From Mesorhizobium sophorae (GTDB lineage: Bacteria; Pseudomonadota; Alphaproteobacteria; Rhizobiales; Rhizobiaceae), in NCBI RefSeq assembly GCF_002270415.1, contig NZ_NNRI01000021.1, positions 124,001 to 188,000 of the forward strand: a stretch of DNA of 64,000 nucleotides, written 5' to 3'. How positions within the stretch are numbered: the stretch's first letter is position 1; every line of letters starts with the position of its first letter. Below are positions 1-9,300 of this stretch, one piece after another. A program made the position numbers and the translations under genes. Below the pieces are notes generated by a model that was not told the origin of the DNA, did no database searches, and saw nothing but the letters and a program-made list of their open reading frames with translations.

Positions 1-34
1 CTCGTTGATCAAAACAGCAATATGATCGACCCTG

Positions 35-613
35 TTACGTTGACCGTTCAGGCGTAATCACCACGAAGGCCTTGGCTTCCTTGCCGTCGATAGCGACGCC
101 ATTGTGCTCGAAAGAGGATTCGAACTGGATGCAGTCTCCCGGTCCGAGGATCATCTCGGTTCCGGCAAAGTCGAAACGGATGCGCCCCTCCAGCATCAGC
201 AGGATCTCCTCGCCCGCATGCCGGAAACGCGGCAGCTGGACGTCTTCGATGCAGGGCAAGGTCAGGAAGAATATCTCGGATCGCGGATTGGCCTTGTTGA
301 AGGAGGCCACCTCATAGACATAGCCAAGCTCGCTGCCGTTGCGGTTGATCGGCCTTCGTTCGTCGGCACGGACGATGGAGATCGGCCCCTTCTCGCCGGG
401 CGAGATGAAGACATCGGACAACGGCACGCCATAGACGTCGGCCAGCCGGCTGACCACCGCGATCGAGGGCTGCGAAACGCCTGATTCGACCTTGGAGAGA
501 TAGCCCTTGGTCACCTCTGCCTGGCGCGCGGCCGCCTCCATCGTCAGGTTGGCGGTCTTGCGAAGCCGGCGCAGGGACGCGCCGATTTCTCCCATCTTTG
601 CGCTGACGTCCAT
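35..613 (-). CDS. XRE-cupin transcriptional regulator
   Basis: About 192 residues with an N-terminal helix-turn-helix of the XRE type (roughly residues 8-65, with the TKGYLSKVESG recognition-helix pattern) followed by a small cupin domain (roughly 105-190, HAGEEILLMLEG and GPGDCIQFES metal/ligand-barrel motifs). Such proteins are cytoplasmic regulators that sense a small ligand in the cupin barrel. I start at the ATG at 613 because GGGGGAGG lies just upstream; an in-frame ATG at 712 would add about 33 residues with no HTH role. It is divergent from the catabolic operon beginning near 857, so it most probably controls that operon and itself. Inducer not predictable from sequence. Confidence 0.88.
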   Translation of the reverse strand: MDVSAKMGEIGASLRRLRKTANLTMEAAARQAEVTKGYLSKVESGVSQPSIAVVSRLADVYGVPLSDVFISPGEKGPISIVRADERRPINRNGSELGYVYEVASFNKANPRSEIFFLTLPCIEDVQLPRFRHAGEEILLMLEGRIRFDFAGTEMILGPGDCIQFESSFEHNGVAIDGKEAKAFVVITPERST

Positions 614-705
614 TTTCCTCCCCCGATCGATCGGAGCACACGAAAACCGCTGGCGCGTCGCACGCTGCGTGTCGGCATAGTCGACGGGATATCGCATAAA
701 TCGTG

Positions 706-747
706 TTGACATGAAAGTTTTCTTGTAGGAAACATCTAGGAAACATC
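706..747 (+). promoter_or_regulatory. Candidate promoter with tandem 11-bp operator
   Basis: In the divergent gap between the XRE-cupin gene and the ligase gene there is a TTGACA at 706-711 and a perfect tandem direct repeat, TAGGAAACATC at 726-736 and again at 737-747. The repeat sits where the -10 region and start of transcription would be, so it is a reasonable operator for the adjacent XRE-cupin regulator. This is inference from position and repetition only. Confidence 0.45.
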
Positions 748-770
748 AGTCGTTGTCCGGGAGGAGATGG

Positions 771-860
771 ATGCGACAGCCCATGTCGCGCCGCGTTTTG
801 GCGCGTGCCGAAAATCTGCGCCATCTGTCCGCCGGCAGCCTCTTCGGAGCAGTGGCGTGA
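771..860 (+). CDS. Short leader ORF (29 aa) coupled to the ligase gene
   Basis: An ATG at 771 has GGGAGGAG a few bases upstream, a better spacing than for the in-frame ligase ATG at 767. The frame encodes 29 residues (beginning MRQPMSRR, ending GAVA) and its TGA (858-860) overlaps the GTG at 857 that I take as the ligase start, a GTGA translational-coupling arrangement. It may be a leader peptide or a chance frame; no similarity recognised. Confidence 0.3.
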   Translation: MRQPMSRRVLARAENLRHLSAGSLFGAVA

Positions 861-2425
861 GCGATCCGCGCCCCATGGGTCTTCACGGATCCAGCGCGGT
901 TCGTGCCGCGGCGGCGGGACCAACGGTGGCATCGCTGTTTCGCGACAGTGCCCGCGCCAATGCTGCCTCGCCCGCCATCGTCGGGGCTGGCAACACAATC
1001 AGCTACGGGATGCTCAACGAGCGTGTGAACCGGCTGGCATCGGCGCTGCGGCATGATGGCGTGATGGCGGGTGATCGTGTCGCAATCGTCTCGGAGAATC
1101 GGTCGGAATACATCGAGATCGTGCTTGCTTGCGCCAAGATCGGAGCTATCGCCGCTTGCCAGAACTGGCGGCAGGCGGCACCGGAACTCGCCCATTGCCT
1201 CAGGCTTGTCGAACCGCGCTTCATCTTCGCCTCGCCGCGCTTTGCCGAAGCGGCGGCAAGCCTCGGGCTGGCCTACCCGCTGGCCCTGTTCGGCGACGGC
1301 TATGAACATATGCTGGACACAGGCTCGCCGCAGGAGCCGGATATTTCGGCAAGCGCCGAGGATGGGCTGCTGATCCTCTACACCAGCGGCACCACCGGCC
1401 TGCCCAAGGGCGCCGTCATCAGCCACCGCGCCATCATCGCCCGGGCGCTGGTGATGATGGCCGACTGGGCTATCCGCCCAAGCGACGGCTCGATCGCCTG
1501 GTCGCCGCTGTTCCACATGGCGGCAGCCGATCCGGCCCTTGCCGCACTCTGCCACGGCGCGCCGGTCTACATCGTCGACGGCTTCGATGCTGATGCTATC
1601 GCCCAGGCGCTCGCCGAGATCGATGTTGGCTGGTTCGTGCTGATGCCGGGCATGATCGAACGCATGATCGAGGCGCAGCGCCGCGCGCCCAATCCGCCGC
1701 GGCGGGTCGCCGCCGCCGGCTGCATGGCCAATCTCGTACCGCCAGCGCAGATCGCGGAAATCTCGCGGCTGGTCGCGGCACCTTTCCTGAACAGCTTCGG
1801 CTCCACCGAAACCGGCATTGCACCTGCCAGCGGCGACAAAATCCCCGCCGGTGCCTTGCCCACCTCTTTCGCCAAGCGGCAGACCTCGTTTTGCGAAATC
1901 CGGCTGGTCGACGAGGACGACCGCGAAGTGGCGATCGGCGAGGTCGGCGAGATGACGCTGCGCTCGCCGACCCTGTTCAGCGGCTACTGGAACGCGCCTG
2001 AGGTAACCGAGCGCGATTTTCGTGGCGGCTGGTTCCATATGGGCGACGATTTCATCCACAACGCTGACGGCACGCTCACATTCGTCGACCGCCGCAAATA
2101 CCTGATAAAATCAGGCGGAGAAAACATCTATCCAGCCGAACTGGAACTGGTGCTGAGGGACCACAAACGCATCCGCGAAGCGATCGTCGTGCGGCAGCCC
2201 CACCGCCGCTGGGGCGAAGTGCCTGTCGCCTTCGTCGTGCCCGCCGATGACGGCCTGACCGCGGACGACGTCATCGCCTTTCTCGACGGCAAGGTCGCGC
2301 GCTACAAGCTGCCCAAGCGGGTGATCTTCGTGCGCGACGAAGAGCTCGAACGCAACGCCACCGGCAAGATCCAGCGCCAGCCGCTGGAACAGAGGCTGGC
2401 CAGCGAAGCCGAGGCGCGCCCATGA
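857..2425 (+). CDS. AMP-forming acyl-CoA ligase (ANL superfamily)
   Basis: About 522 residues. The ANL core motifs are present in order: the phosphate-binding loop YTSGTTGLPKGA, the NSFGSTETG substrate/adenylate motif, the FHMGDD hinge region, and the C-terminal RNATGKIQR with the catalytic lysine. The family activates a carboxylic acid with ATP to an acyl-AMP and then a CoA thioester. I favour the GTG at 857 (GGAG seven bases upstream); in-frame ATGs at 767 and 875 are alternatives. It is the first gene of an operon whose next gene overlaps it by 4 bp (ATGA). Residues beyond the motifs do not reveal the acid; the neighbours suggest an intermediate of a carbohydrate-like or side-chain degradation pathway. 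Confidence 0.9.
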   Translation: MSDPRPMGLHGSSAVRAAAAGPTVASLFRDSARANAASPAIVGAGNTISYGMLNERVNRLASALRHDGVMAGDRVAIVSENRSEYIEIVLACAKIGAIAACQNWRQAAPELAHCLRLVEPRFIFASPRFAEAAASLGLAYPLALFGDGYEHMLDTGSPQEPDISASAEDGLLILYTSGTTGLPKGAVISHRAIIARALVMMADWAIRPSDGSIAWSPLFHMAAADPALAALCHGAPVYIVDGFDADAIAQALAEIDVGWFVLMPGMIERMIEAQRRAPNPPRRVAAAGCMANLVPPAQIAEISRLVAAPFLNSFGSTETGIAPASGDKIPAGALPTSFAKRQTSFCEIRLVDEDDREVAIGEVGEMTLRSPTLFSGYWNAPEVTERDFRGGWFHMGDDFIHNADGTLTFVDRRKYLIKSGGENIYPAELELVLRDHKRIREAIVVRQPHRRWGEVPVAFVVPADDGLTADDVIAFLDGKVARYKLPKRVIFVRDEELERNATGKIQRQPLEQRLASEAEARP

Positions 2426-3405
2426 GATCTTCCGCAGCCTTCGTCTTCACCCAGGAACGCATCGTGATCGTCATCACGCTGGCGCTTTTCGTGCTGTTCT
2501 CGGCCACGCTGAGCAACTTCCTTACCGCAGGCAACATCCTGGCGCTGATCCAGAATGTGTCGATCCTGGGCATCCTCGGCGTGGCCATGGCGCTTGCCAT
2601 CATCGGGCGCGGCATCGATCTCTCCGTCGTCGCGACCATGGCGGTGTCAGTGGCCTGGGTGCTGCAGCTTTCGAACAACGGCGTGCCGATCGATCTCGCC
2701 ATCCTGATGGGTCTCGGCCTGGCGCTTAGCATTGGTTTGGCCAACGGTTTCCTGGTCGCCTATATCGAGATCCCCGCAATCTTCGCCACCCTTGCCATGG
2801 GCACGGTCGCCTACGGCTTTGTCCGCTCGCTGCTGCTCGACGACAACCTCATCTATCTCAAGGGCGCGTCCGACACCTGGTTCGAATGGATCGGCAGCGG
2901 CCAGGTGCTCGGCGTGCCGAACGCGGTGTTGCTGTTCGGTCTCGTCGCGCTGGTGGCACATGTCATCCTGCGTATCACCGTGGCCGGCCGCTTCCTCTAC
3001 GCAATGGGCGACAACCCGGTCGCGGCGCGATCGACCGGTGTGCCGATCCGGCCGCTGATCCTGCTGCAATATGTGACTTCGGCGGCCATCGCCTTCATCG
3101 CCGGCGTCATCGCCGCCACCTCGGTCGACAGCGTCGAAACCCGCATCGCGCGCTCGAACCTGGTCTACGACATCATTCTCGTGGTGGTGATCGGCGGTGT
3201 CGGGCTGTCCGGCGGCAAGGGCAGCATCCGCAATGTCATCGTCGGCACGCTGATGATCGGCGTGCTGGTCAACGGCATGACGATCATGAACGTCCCTTAC
3301 ACGCTGCAGAACATCATCAAGAGCCTGATCCTGCTCGGGGCGATCATCGTCGACTCGATCATGAACCCACGCGACGAGCAGACGTCGCAGCAGGGAGACA
3401 TCTGA
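2422..3405 (+). CDS. Sugar-type ABC transporter permease (RbsC family)
   Basis: About 327 residues, highly hydrophobic with about 8-10 predicted membrane segments and the branched-chain/ribose permease signature region GRGIDLSVVATMAVSVAW (about residues 55-72), where related carbohydrate permeases have GGIDLSVG. The C-terminal segment GGVGLSGGKGSIRNVIVGT matches the conserved cytoplasmic loop that contacts the ATPase. It is an inner-membrane channel subunit. Its ATG overlaps the stop of the ligase gene, and the binding protein follows 75 bp downstream. A second permease domain lies in the fusion gene at 4578-6695, so the two may form a heterodimeric channel. Confidence 0.92.
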   Translation: MRSSAAFVFTQERIVIVITLALFVLFSATLSNFLTAGNILALIQNVSILGILGVAMALAIIGRGIDLSVVATMAVSVAWVLQLSNNGVPIDLAILMGLGLALSIGLANGFLVAYIEIPAIFATLAMGTVAYGFVRSLLLDDNLIYLKGASDTWFEWIGSGQVLGVPNAVLLFGLVALVAHVILRITVAGRFLYAMGDNPVAARSTGVPIRPLILLQYVTSAAIAFIAGVIAATSVDSVETRIARSNLVYDIILVVVIGGVGLSGGKGSIRNVIVGTLMIGVLVNGMTIMNVPYTLQNIIKSLILLGAIIVDSIMNPRDEQTSQQGDI

Positions 3406-3480
3406 CGTGCGGTTGCCGGCCGCACCCAACGCAACATCCGGCTAGGGAGGAACTCAACGTTGGAACATGGGAGGAAAGCA

Positions 3481-4509
3481 ATGAATAAGCATATGCTGGC
3501 AACGCTGCTTGCGGCAGCAATCGGAACCGCTGGGCTGATCGGCGCCGTGCGCGCCGAGCAGCCCGATGACGGGCTGGTCAATGAAAGTGCTGCGGCGATG
3601 AAGGGCAAGAAAGTCGCCTTCGTGCCAATCGCCATGGGCTTCGACCTGACAGAAGCCTGGGCCGCCGGTCTCAAGCACGACGCTGAGAGTCTCGGCTACA
3701 ATCTGACCATCCGCGATCCGAACTGGAGCGTCGACGCCGGCGCGCAGGCGTTCTCGCAGCTGATCTCCGAGCAGCCCGACGTCATCGTCGTGCACCCGCC
3801 GGAGATCCAGGCCTATACGCGGCTGATCCAGCAGGCGAACGCGCAAGGCATTCCGGTCATCACCATGAACCTCAAGGCCGACGCCAATGGCGACGTCTTC
3901 ATCGGCGCCAACTGGTACGACATCGCCGTCAAGCAGACCGAGGCGATCGTCAAGTCTTGTGGCGCGGGCAGCGGCAAATCGGGCAAGATCGCCGTCATGC
4001 AGGGTGTGCTGACCAACCCGACCTCGCAATATGGCATCCAGGCCATCGAGGCGACGCTGAAGCAGCATCCGGAGGTGCAGATCGTTTCCAACCAGGCGGC
4101 CGATTGGGATGCCAGCAAGGCGCATGCCATCGCGGTCACGGTGCTGAAGGCCAATCCCGACCTCTGCGGTTTCATCGGCATGTGGGACAATATGGACGTC
4201 GGCATCGCCGCGGCCATCAAGGAGGCTGGCAAGACCGGCCAGGTGGCGCTGGTGAGTTCGGGCGGCGGCAATCAGGCATCGGCCTGCGACAATGTCGCGA
4301 ACGGCAATTTCTCGACCTACATCAGCTACGATGCCAAGGGCCAGGCGCGCGACCTGATGATGGCCGTGCGCTCCATCCTCCAGAACAAGCCTGCGGAACC
4401 CGGCGCCAAGGCCTACGCGCTCTACACGCCACTGAAGACGATCACCAAGGACAGCAACTATCCCGGTGCCTGCTGGAACCTTGACGACGTCAAGAAGTAC
4501 GGCCCCTGA
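3481..4509 (+). CDS. Periplasmic sugar-type substrate-binding protein
   Basis: About 342 residues. The N-terminus (MNKHMLATLLAAAIGTAGL, cleavage likely after the Ala of VRA about residue 24) is a Sec signal peptide, so the mature protein is periplasmic. The rest matches the periplasmic-binding-protein 4 (RbsB-like) fold: KKVAFVPIAMGFDLTEAWAAG, repeated beta-alpha units, QPDVIVVHPP and the inter-domain hinge strands. The ATG at 3481 has GGGAGGAAAGC upstream; an in-frame ATG at 3460 would spoil the signal peptide. It belongs with the permeases and the ATPase encoded around it and determines substrate choice of the transporter. The ligand cannot be read from the sequence. Confidence 0.92.
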   Translation: MNKHMLATLLAAAIGTAGLIGAVRAEQPDDGLVNESAAAMKGKKVAFVPIAMGFDLTEAWAAGLKHDAESLGYNLTIRDPNWSVDAGAQAFSQLISEQPDVIVVHPPEIQAYTRLIQQANAQGIPVITMNLKADANGDVFIGANWYDIAVKQTEAIVKSCGAGSGKSGKIAVMQGVLTNPTSQYGIQAIEATLKQHPEVQIVSNQAADWDASKAHAIAVTVLKANPDLCGFIGMWDNMDVGIAAAIKEAGKTGQVALVSSGGGNQASACDNVANGNFSTYISYDAKGQARDLMMAVRSILQNKPAEPGAKAYALYTPLKTITKDSNYPGACWNLDDVKKYGP

Positions 4510-4577
4510 CGTCCGCCGGCCGGTGCCCGGCTCTGAGCCGGCGCCGGCCGGTCCAGCAATTCCTGATCGATGATTTG

Positions 4578-6695
4578 ATGCGCGAAACACTGACCCGACT
4601 GCGCTACAGGCTGGTGCCGGACCATGTTCTTGGTGAGATCCTCGCCAAGAACTGGATCGACAATGCGATCCCGTTCGTCATCCTGCTGTTGACGCTTGCC
4701 GTTCTCGGCGCGCTCATTCCGGGCCTGTTGACGCTTGGCGGCCTCAGCGGGCTGGCGCCGCAGTTCGGCGAATGGCTGCTGGTCGTGCTTGCCATGACCA
4801 TCGTCATGCTCGGTGGCGGCATCGATCTCAGCGTCGGCTCGGTGTTCGCGCTGTCGAATTTCGTGACGCTGGCGCTGGTCAACATGCTGGGCTGGCCGAT
4901 CCCGCTGGTGATGCTGATCGCACTCGCCTGTGGCGCGGCGGTCGGCCTGGTGAACGGGGTGCTGGTCGGCTATCTCCGGCTGCGCGCTTTTCTGACCACG
5001 CTGGTGACGCTGATCATCGTGCGCTCGGTCGTCGACATGCTGATCCTCGCCTATGCTGTGAAAGTGGCGCGGCCCGTTACCCGATCGGCGATCTGGGACT
5101 TCATCAGCTTCAGACACGTGCTTGGCATGCCGGTCTCGCTGGTCGTCGCACTGACGGTCGCGATCGCCGGCCATGTCTTCCTGACGAGGTTGCGGCCCGG
5201 TTGGCAGATCCTTGCCGTCGGCGGCTCGCGCCGCTCGGCCTACAATGCCGGGCTACCGGTGCGCCGGACCGTTGCCATGACCTATGTCGTCTCGGGCACG
5301 CTGGCGGCTGCGGCCGGCATCTTCTACGCCTCGCGCCTCAACGCCGCGGGCTCCGATACCGGCGTCGGCATGGAGGTGCTGGCGCTGACGGCGGCCGTCG
5401 TCGGCGGCAACAGCCTCGGCGGTGGGCGCGGCTCGGTCTTCAAGGCGCTGCTCGGCACCATCATCGTGCTGATCGTCTCCAACAGCCTGATCCGCCTCAG
5501 CCTGCCGACCGGCGGCAGTTCGCTGGTGCTCGGCCTGGTGCTGCTCGCGGCGGTGGCCATCGACGTCAAATGGCTGAAGAACCGCGGCAAGGTTCTGTCC
5601 CGTGTCTATGTCTCGCCGACCTACATGAAGCTCGGCCGTTCGCCCGAAACCGGCGAACATTCCAGCTCGCCCTATGCGGTCAACGACCGGCTCAGGGATG
5701 TCGAACTGATCGGTCTCGGCGAGATCGACGGACCGGAGGATCCGATCCTCGATGCCGAAGGCAATCTCTACAGCGGCACACGCCAGGGCGACATCATCCG
5801 CTTCCTGGCTCCCGACTACAGGCGCAAGGAAGTGTTCGTCCACACCGGCGGACATCCGCTCGGCATGGCCTTCGACCGCGAAGGCAATCTCGTCACCTGC
5901 GTCGCCGGCATGGGCGTCTACCGCATCGGCCCGGATCGCAAGGCGGTGAAACTGTCGGACCAGACCAACCGCAGCTGGTTCTCGGTGATCGACGATTCGC
6001 GCATGCGGCTCGCCGACGATCTCGACATCGCGCCTGACGGGCGGATCTTCTTCAGCGAGGCGACCATCCGTTTCGACATGTCGGAATGGATGGTCGACGC
6101 GCTGGAATCGCGCGGCAACGGCCGCATCATCTCATTCGATCCGCGCAGCGGCTCGACCCGTACCGTGATTTCGAAGCTGCGCTTCCCGAACGGCATCTGC
6201 ATGGCACGCGACGGCCAGTCCTTCTTCTTCGCCGAGACGTGGGGCTGCTCGATCTCGCGCTATTGGTTCGACGGGCCGAAGCGTGGCACGCATGAGGTGG
6301 TGATCCCCGACCTGCCGGGCTATCCCGACAACATCAACCGCGCCTCCGACGGCGGCTACTGGCTGGCACTGGTCGGCATGCGCACGCCCGCCTTCGACAT
6401 GGCGCTGCGCAAGCCGGGCTTCCGCAAGCGCATGGTCGAGCGGGTGGCTCCGGATTCCTGGCTGTTTCCCAACATGAACTATGGCTGCGTGGTCAAATTC
6501 GACGAGACCGGCCGCATTACCGATTGCCTGTGGGATCGCCGGGGCACCAATCATCCGATGATCACCTCAATGCGGGAAGATCGCGGCTGGCTCTATCTCG
6601 GCGGCGTCTCCAACAACCGGATCGGCCGCTATCGCATCCCGGGCGCCGATCCGGAGTGGACGGCCTCCGCTTCCTATCGCGGGGACAAGCCATGA
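4578..6695 (+). CDS. Fusion: ABC permease + SMP-30/lactonase domain
   Basis: About 705 residues in one uninterrupted frame. Residues about 1-345 are a second RbsC-type permease with GGGIDLSVGSVFALSNF and GGNSLGGGRGSVFKALLGT; residues about 370-705 are an SMP-30/gluconolactonase/strictosidine-synthase-like six-bladed propeller (GPEDPILDAEGNLYSG, LADDLDIAPDGRIFFSEA, FPNGICMARDG, PGYPDNINRASDGGYW). The propeller family hydrolyses sugar lactones or related esters with a bound divalent metal. A cytoplasmic C-terminus would place the hydrolase at the exit of the channel. TTG at 4575 is an alternative start. The next gene overlaps by 4 bp and encodes another SMP-30-like protein. The fusion is unusual but I see no sign of a frameshift or assembly join. 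Confidence 0.88.
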   Translation: MRETLTRLRYRLVPDHVLGEILAKNWIDNAIPFVILLLTLAVLGALIPGLLTLGGLSGLAPQFGEWLLVVLAMTIVMLGGGIDLSVGSVFALSNFVTLALVNMLGWPIPLVMLIALACGAAVGLVNGVLVGYLRLRAFLTTLVTLIIVRSVVDMLILAYAVKVARPVTRSAIWDFISFRHVLGMPVSLVVALTVAIAGHVFLTRLRPGWQILAVGGSRRSAYNAGLPVRRTVAMTYVVSGTLAAAAGIFYASRLNAAGSDTGVGMEVLALTAAVVGGNSLGGGRGSVFKALLGTIIVLIVSNSLIRLSLPTGGSSLVLGLVLLAAVAIDVKWLKNRGKVLSRVYVSPTYMKLGRSPETGEHSSSPYAVNDRLRDVELIGLGEIDGPEDPILDAEGNLYSGTRQGDIIRFLAPDYRRKEVFVHTGGHPLGMAFDREGNLVTCVAGMGVYRIGPDRKAVKLSDQTNRSWFSVIDDSRMRLADDLDIAPDGRIFFSEATIRFDMSEWMVDALESRGNGRIISFDPRSGSTRTVISKLRFPNGICMARDGQSFFFAETWGCSISRYWFDGPKRGTHEVVIPDLPGYPDNINRASDGGYWLALVGMRTPAFDMALRKPGFRKRMVERVAPDSWLFPNMNYGCVVKFDETGRITDCLWDRRGTNHPMITSMREDRGWLYLGGVSNNRIGRYRIPGADPEWTASASYRGDKP

Positions 6696-7771
6696 TGGCC
6701 GCGTTTTCCCGCTGGTACGACCGCCTGCGCGGCGCCGGTGCCTTCGCCGTGACGACGCCGCCGATGGACGGCGCGCTGCAGCCCAACCAGGCGATCGAGG
6801 CGGCCGATCTGCTGCACGCCGCAGCCGCTCCGGACAATCTCGTGCGCAGTGCGGTAGGCCTCCTGTTTTCCAGCGGCAACGCGATCCTGCGGCTCGACAG
6901 TGGCGACGAACTCGTACATCGCTTCGACGCTGACATCAGCGCATTGGCCGCAAGTCCCGACGGCGCGCTGGCGATCGGGCTGGAGAGCGGCCGGGTGCTG
7001 ATCCAGGGCGGCGCGCATGACGGATTGTCGATCGACAAGCTCGACGGCCGTCCGCTCGTCTGCCCGACGGCGCTTGCCTTCGATGACGCATCCACCCTGA
7101 TCGTCTGCCTGGGATCGAGCAGCAATGCGCCGGCGCGCTGGAAGCGCAACCTCATGCAGCAGGGCGCCACCGGCTCGCTCTGGCGGGTGCCGCTTGGCGG
7201 CAAGCCGGCCTGTCTCGCCGATGGCCTCGCCTATCCCAACGGCATCCTGCTTGCACCCGACGGACGCCTCGTCGTCTCGGAAAGCTGGCGCAGCCGCCTT
7301 GTCACCATCGAGGCCGGCGGCAGAACCACGATGCTCCTCAGCGATCTTCCCGGCTATCCCTCGCGGCTGGCGCCACGCGCAGGCGGCGGCGCCTGGCTGG
7401 CGGTCTTCGCGCCACGCGGCCAGCTCATCGAGTTCGTGCTCGGCGAGCGGGATTACTGCGACGAGATGATGCGCGACATCGAGGAGGAATTCTGGATCGC
7501 GCCCTCGCTCACCGCACCCCACTCCTTCCTTGAGCCGCTCCAGGGTGGCGCGCTGAAGCAGCTCGGCATGCTGAAGCCCTGGGCGCCGACCCGCTCGTTC
7601 GGGTTGGTACTGGCACTGGATGCGCAGTTTCGGCCGGTGGCGAGCTGGCACAGCCGCGCCGACGGCACCAGGCACGGCATCACCTCCTGCATCGAGGACA
7701 AGGACGGGCTGCTGATCACTTCCAAAGGCGGCGATGCAGTGCTGCGGCTTGGGCCCGAGATGCTGCCATGA
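6692..7771 (+). CDS. SMP-30/gluconolactonase-like protein
   Basis: About 359 residues, no signal peptide. It shows the propeller signatures also seen in the preceding fusion: SPDGALAIGLESG, YPNGILLAPDGRLVVSESW, DLPGYPSRLAPRAGGGAWLAVF, and an ending with SKGGDAVLRLGPEML. It overlaps the preceding stop (ATGATG at 6692) and its own stop is overlapped by the ATPase ATG, so it is translationally coupled within the operon. Likely a cytoplasmic lactonase or a diverged paralogue of the fused propeller. Metal ligands are plausible (N in YPNG, D in the SDLPGYP region) but I cannot confirm activity. Confidence 0.8.
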   Translation: MMAAFSRWYDRLRGAGAFAVTTPPMDGALQPNQAIEAADLLHAAAAPDNLVRSAVGLLFSSGNAILRLDSGDELVHRFDADISALAASPDGALAIGLESGRVLIQGGAHDGLSIDKLDGRPLVCPTALAFDDASTLIVCLGSSSNAPARWKRNLMQQGATGSLWRVPLGGKPACLADGLAYPNGILLAPDGRLVVSESWRSRLVTIEAGGRTTMLLSDLPGYPSRLAPRAGGGAWLAVFAPRGQLIEFVLGERDYCDEMMRDIEEEFWIAPSLTAPHSFLEPLQGGALKQLGMLKPWAPTRSFGLVLALDAQFRPVASWHSRADGTRHGITSCIEDKDGLLITSKGGDAVLRLGPEMLP

Positions 7772-9270
7772 ACGACAGGCCGGTGCTGATCGAGATGCGC
7801 GGCATCACCAAGCGCTATGGCGGCGTCGCCGCCGTCGAAGCCGTCGACTTCACGCTTCGCAAAGGCGAAATCCATGCCTTGCTCGGCGAGAACGGCGCGG
7901 GAAAATCGACGCTGACCAAGCTGATGGCCGGCGTCATCCAACCGAACGCGGGCGAGATCCTGCTCGAAGGCGTGCCGGTCTCCTTCGCCTCGCCGGCCGA
8001 TGCCATGCGGCGCGGCATCAACATGGTCTATCAGGAAAACAGCCTGGTGCCGTCGATGACGGTGGCGCAGAATATCTTCCTCGGCGACGAACGCTTCTTC
8101 AACAAACTGCGTCCGCTCTACATCGCGGCCCAGCAATTCCTTCAATCGCTGAACTTCAACGTCGACCCATGGGCGAGCGTCGCCGGCTTGGGCGTTGCCA
8201 AGAAGCAGATGGTCGAGATCGCACGCGCGGTGCGCCAGAACGCCCGCGTCATCGTCTTCGATGAGCCCACGGCATCGCTGACGCCGGAGGAGAAGCACCA
8301 TTTCTTCGCTTTGGTCCGGCGATTGAAGAACGACGGCGTCTCGGTCGTCTTCATCAGCCATGCGCTGGAGGAAGCACTGGAACTCTCCGACCGCATCACC
8401 ATCCTGCGCGACGGCAGGCTGGTGATCAGCGACGACCGCGCGAAATTCGACCGCGAGCGCATCGTTACCGCCATGGTCGGGCGGGCGCTGTCGCGCGACC
8501 TCTACGGCGAAGGCGGGAAGCCGCGCCGCAAGCCCGGCGAGCGTGTGCTGTCGGTGCAGAACCTGTCGATGGGCAAGGTCGTGCGCAACACCTCCTTCAC
8601 CGTCTATGCCGGCCAGATCACCGGCATGTTCGGGCTGATCGGCTCGGGCCGCACCGAAACCGCAAAAATCATCGCCGGCATCGCCAAGCGCAATTTCCTG
8701 CATGGCGGCGAGACCAGGCTCGGCGAACGCTCCGTCCGCTACCGCGTGCCCCGGCAGGCCGTCCACGACGGCATCGTCTACGTCACCGAGGATCGCAAGG
8801 TCGAGGGCTTCTTCGACACCATGTCGATCGCCGAGAATGTCGGCGTCGGTCACATCGCCGCCGGCTTCAACAAGGGCCTGGTGGTGAGGATGTCGCAAAT
8901 CGCGACGGTTGCCCGCGACTGGAGCCAGAAGCTGGCAATCCGTTCGATCAACGCCGACGCCCGCGTCATTGAACTGTCGGGCGGCAACCAGCAGAAGGTC
9001 GTCATCGCCAAAGGGCTGGTGCAGAAGCCGAGGATCATCATCTTCGACGAACCGACGCGCGGCGTCGATGTCGGCGCTATCGCCGAGATCCACCAGTTGA
9101 TCGAACGCCTCGCCGAAGACGGCCTCGCGGTCATCGTCATCTCGTCCTACCTGCCTGAAATCCTCGGCCTCAGCGACCGCATCCTGGTCTGCCAGAAGGG
9201 CCGTGTGGTCGAGGAATTCCGCACCGAGGACGCCACCGAAGAAAAGATCATGTACGCCGCCGTGCACTGA
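7768..9270 (+). CDS. Double-domain sugar ABC transporter ATPase (RbsA type)
   Basis: 500 residues with two nucleotide-binding domains, typical of carbohydrate importers. Domain 1 has Walker A GENGAGKST and Walker B VIVFDEPTASLTPEE, with a diverged signature region before it (GLGVAKKQMVEIARA). Domain 2 has the family-typical degenerate Walker A GLIGSGRTE, an intact LSGGNQQKVVIAKGL signature and IIIFDEPTRGVDVGA Walker B. It sits on the cytoplasmic face and powers the two permease domains. The ATG overlaps the stop of the preceding lactonase gene. With genes at 2422, 3481 and 4578 it completes an importer. Confidence 0.94.
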   Translation: MNDRPVLIEMRGITKRYGGVAAVEAVDFTLRKGEIHALLGENGAGKSTLTKLMAGVIQPNAGEILLEGVPVSFASPADAMRRGINMVYQENSLVPSMTVAQNIFLGDERFFNKLRPLYIAAQQFLQSLNFNVDPWASVAGLGVAKKQMVEIARAVRQNARVIVFDEPTASLTPEEKHHFFALVRRLKNDGVSVVFISHALEEALELSDRITILRDGRLVISDDRAKFDRERIVTAMVGRALSRDLYGEGGKPRRKPGERVLSVQNLSMGKVVRNTSFTVYAGQITGMFGLIGSGRTETAKIIAGIAKRNFLHGGETRLGERSVRYRVPRQAVHDGIVYVTEDRKVEGFFDTMSIAENVGVGHIAAGFNKGLVVRMSQIATVARDWSQKLAIRSINADARVIELSGGNQQKVVIAKGLVQKPRIIIFDEPTRGVDVGAIAEIHQLIERLAEDGLAVIVISSYLPEILGLSDRILVCQKGRVVEEFRTEDATEEKIMYAAVH

Positions 9271-9300
9271 ACGGCGGCGCCAGCAATACCAGGAGGCCCC

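Noticed and set aside
746..2059. 437-codon minus-strand frame
   Set aside because: Antisense shadow of the AMP ligase gene; no domain and no RBS.
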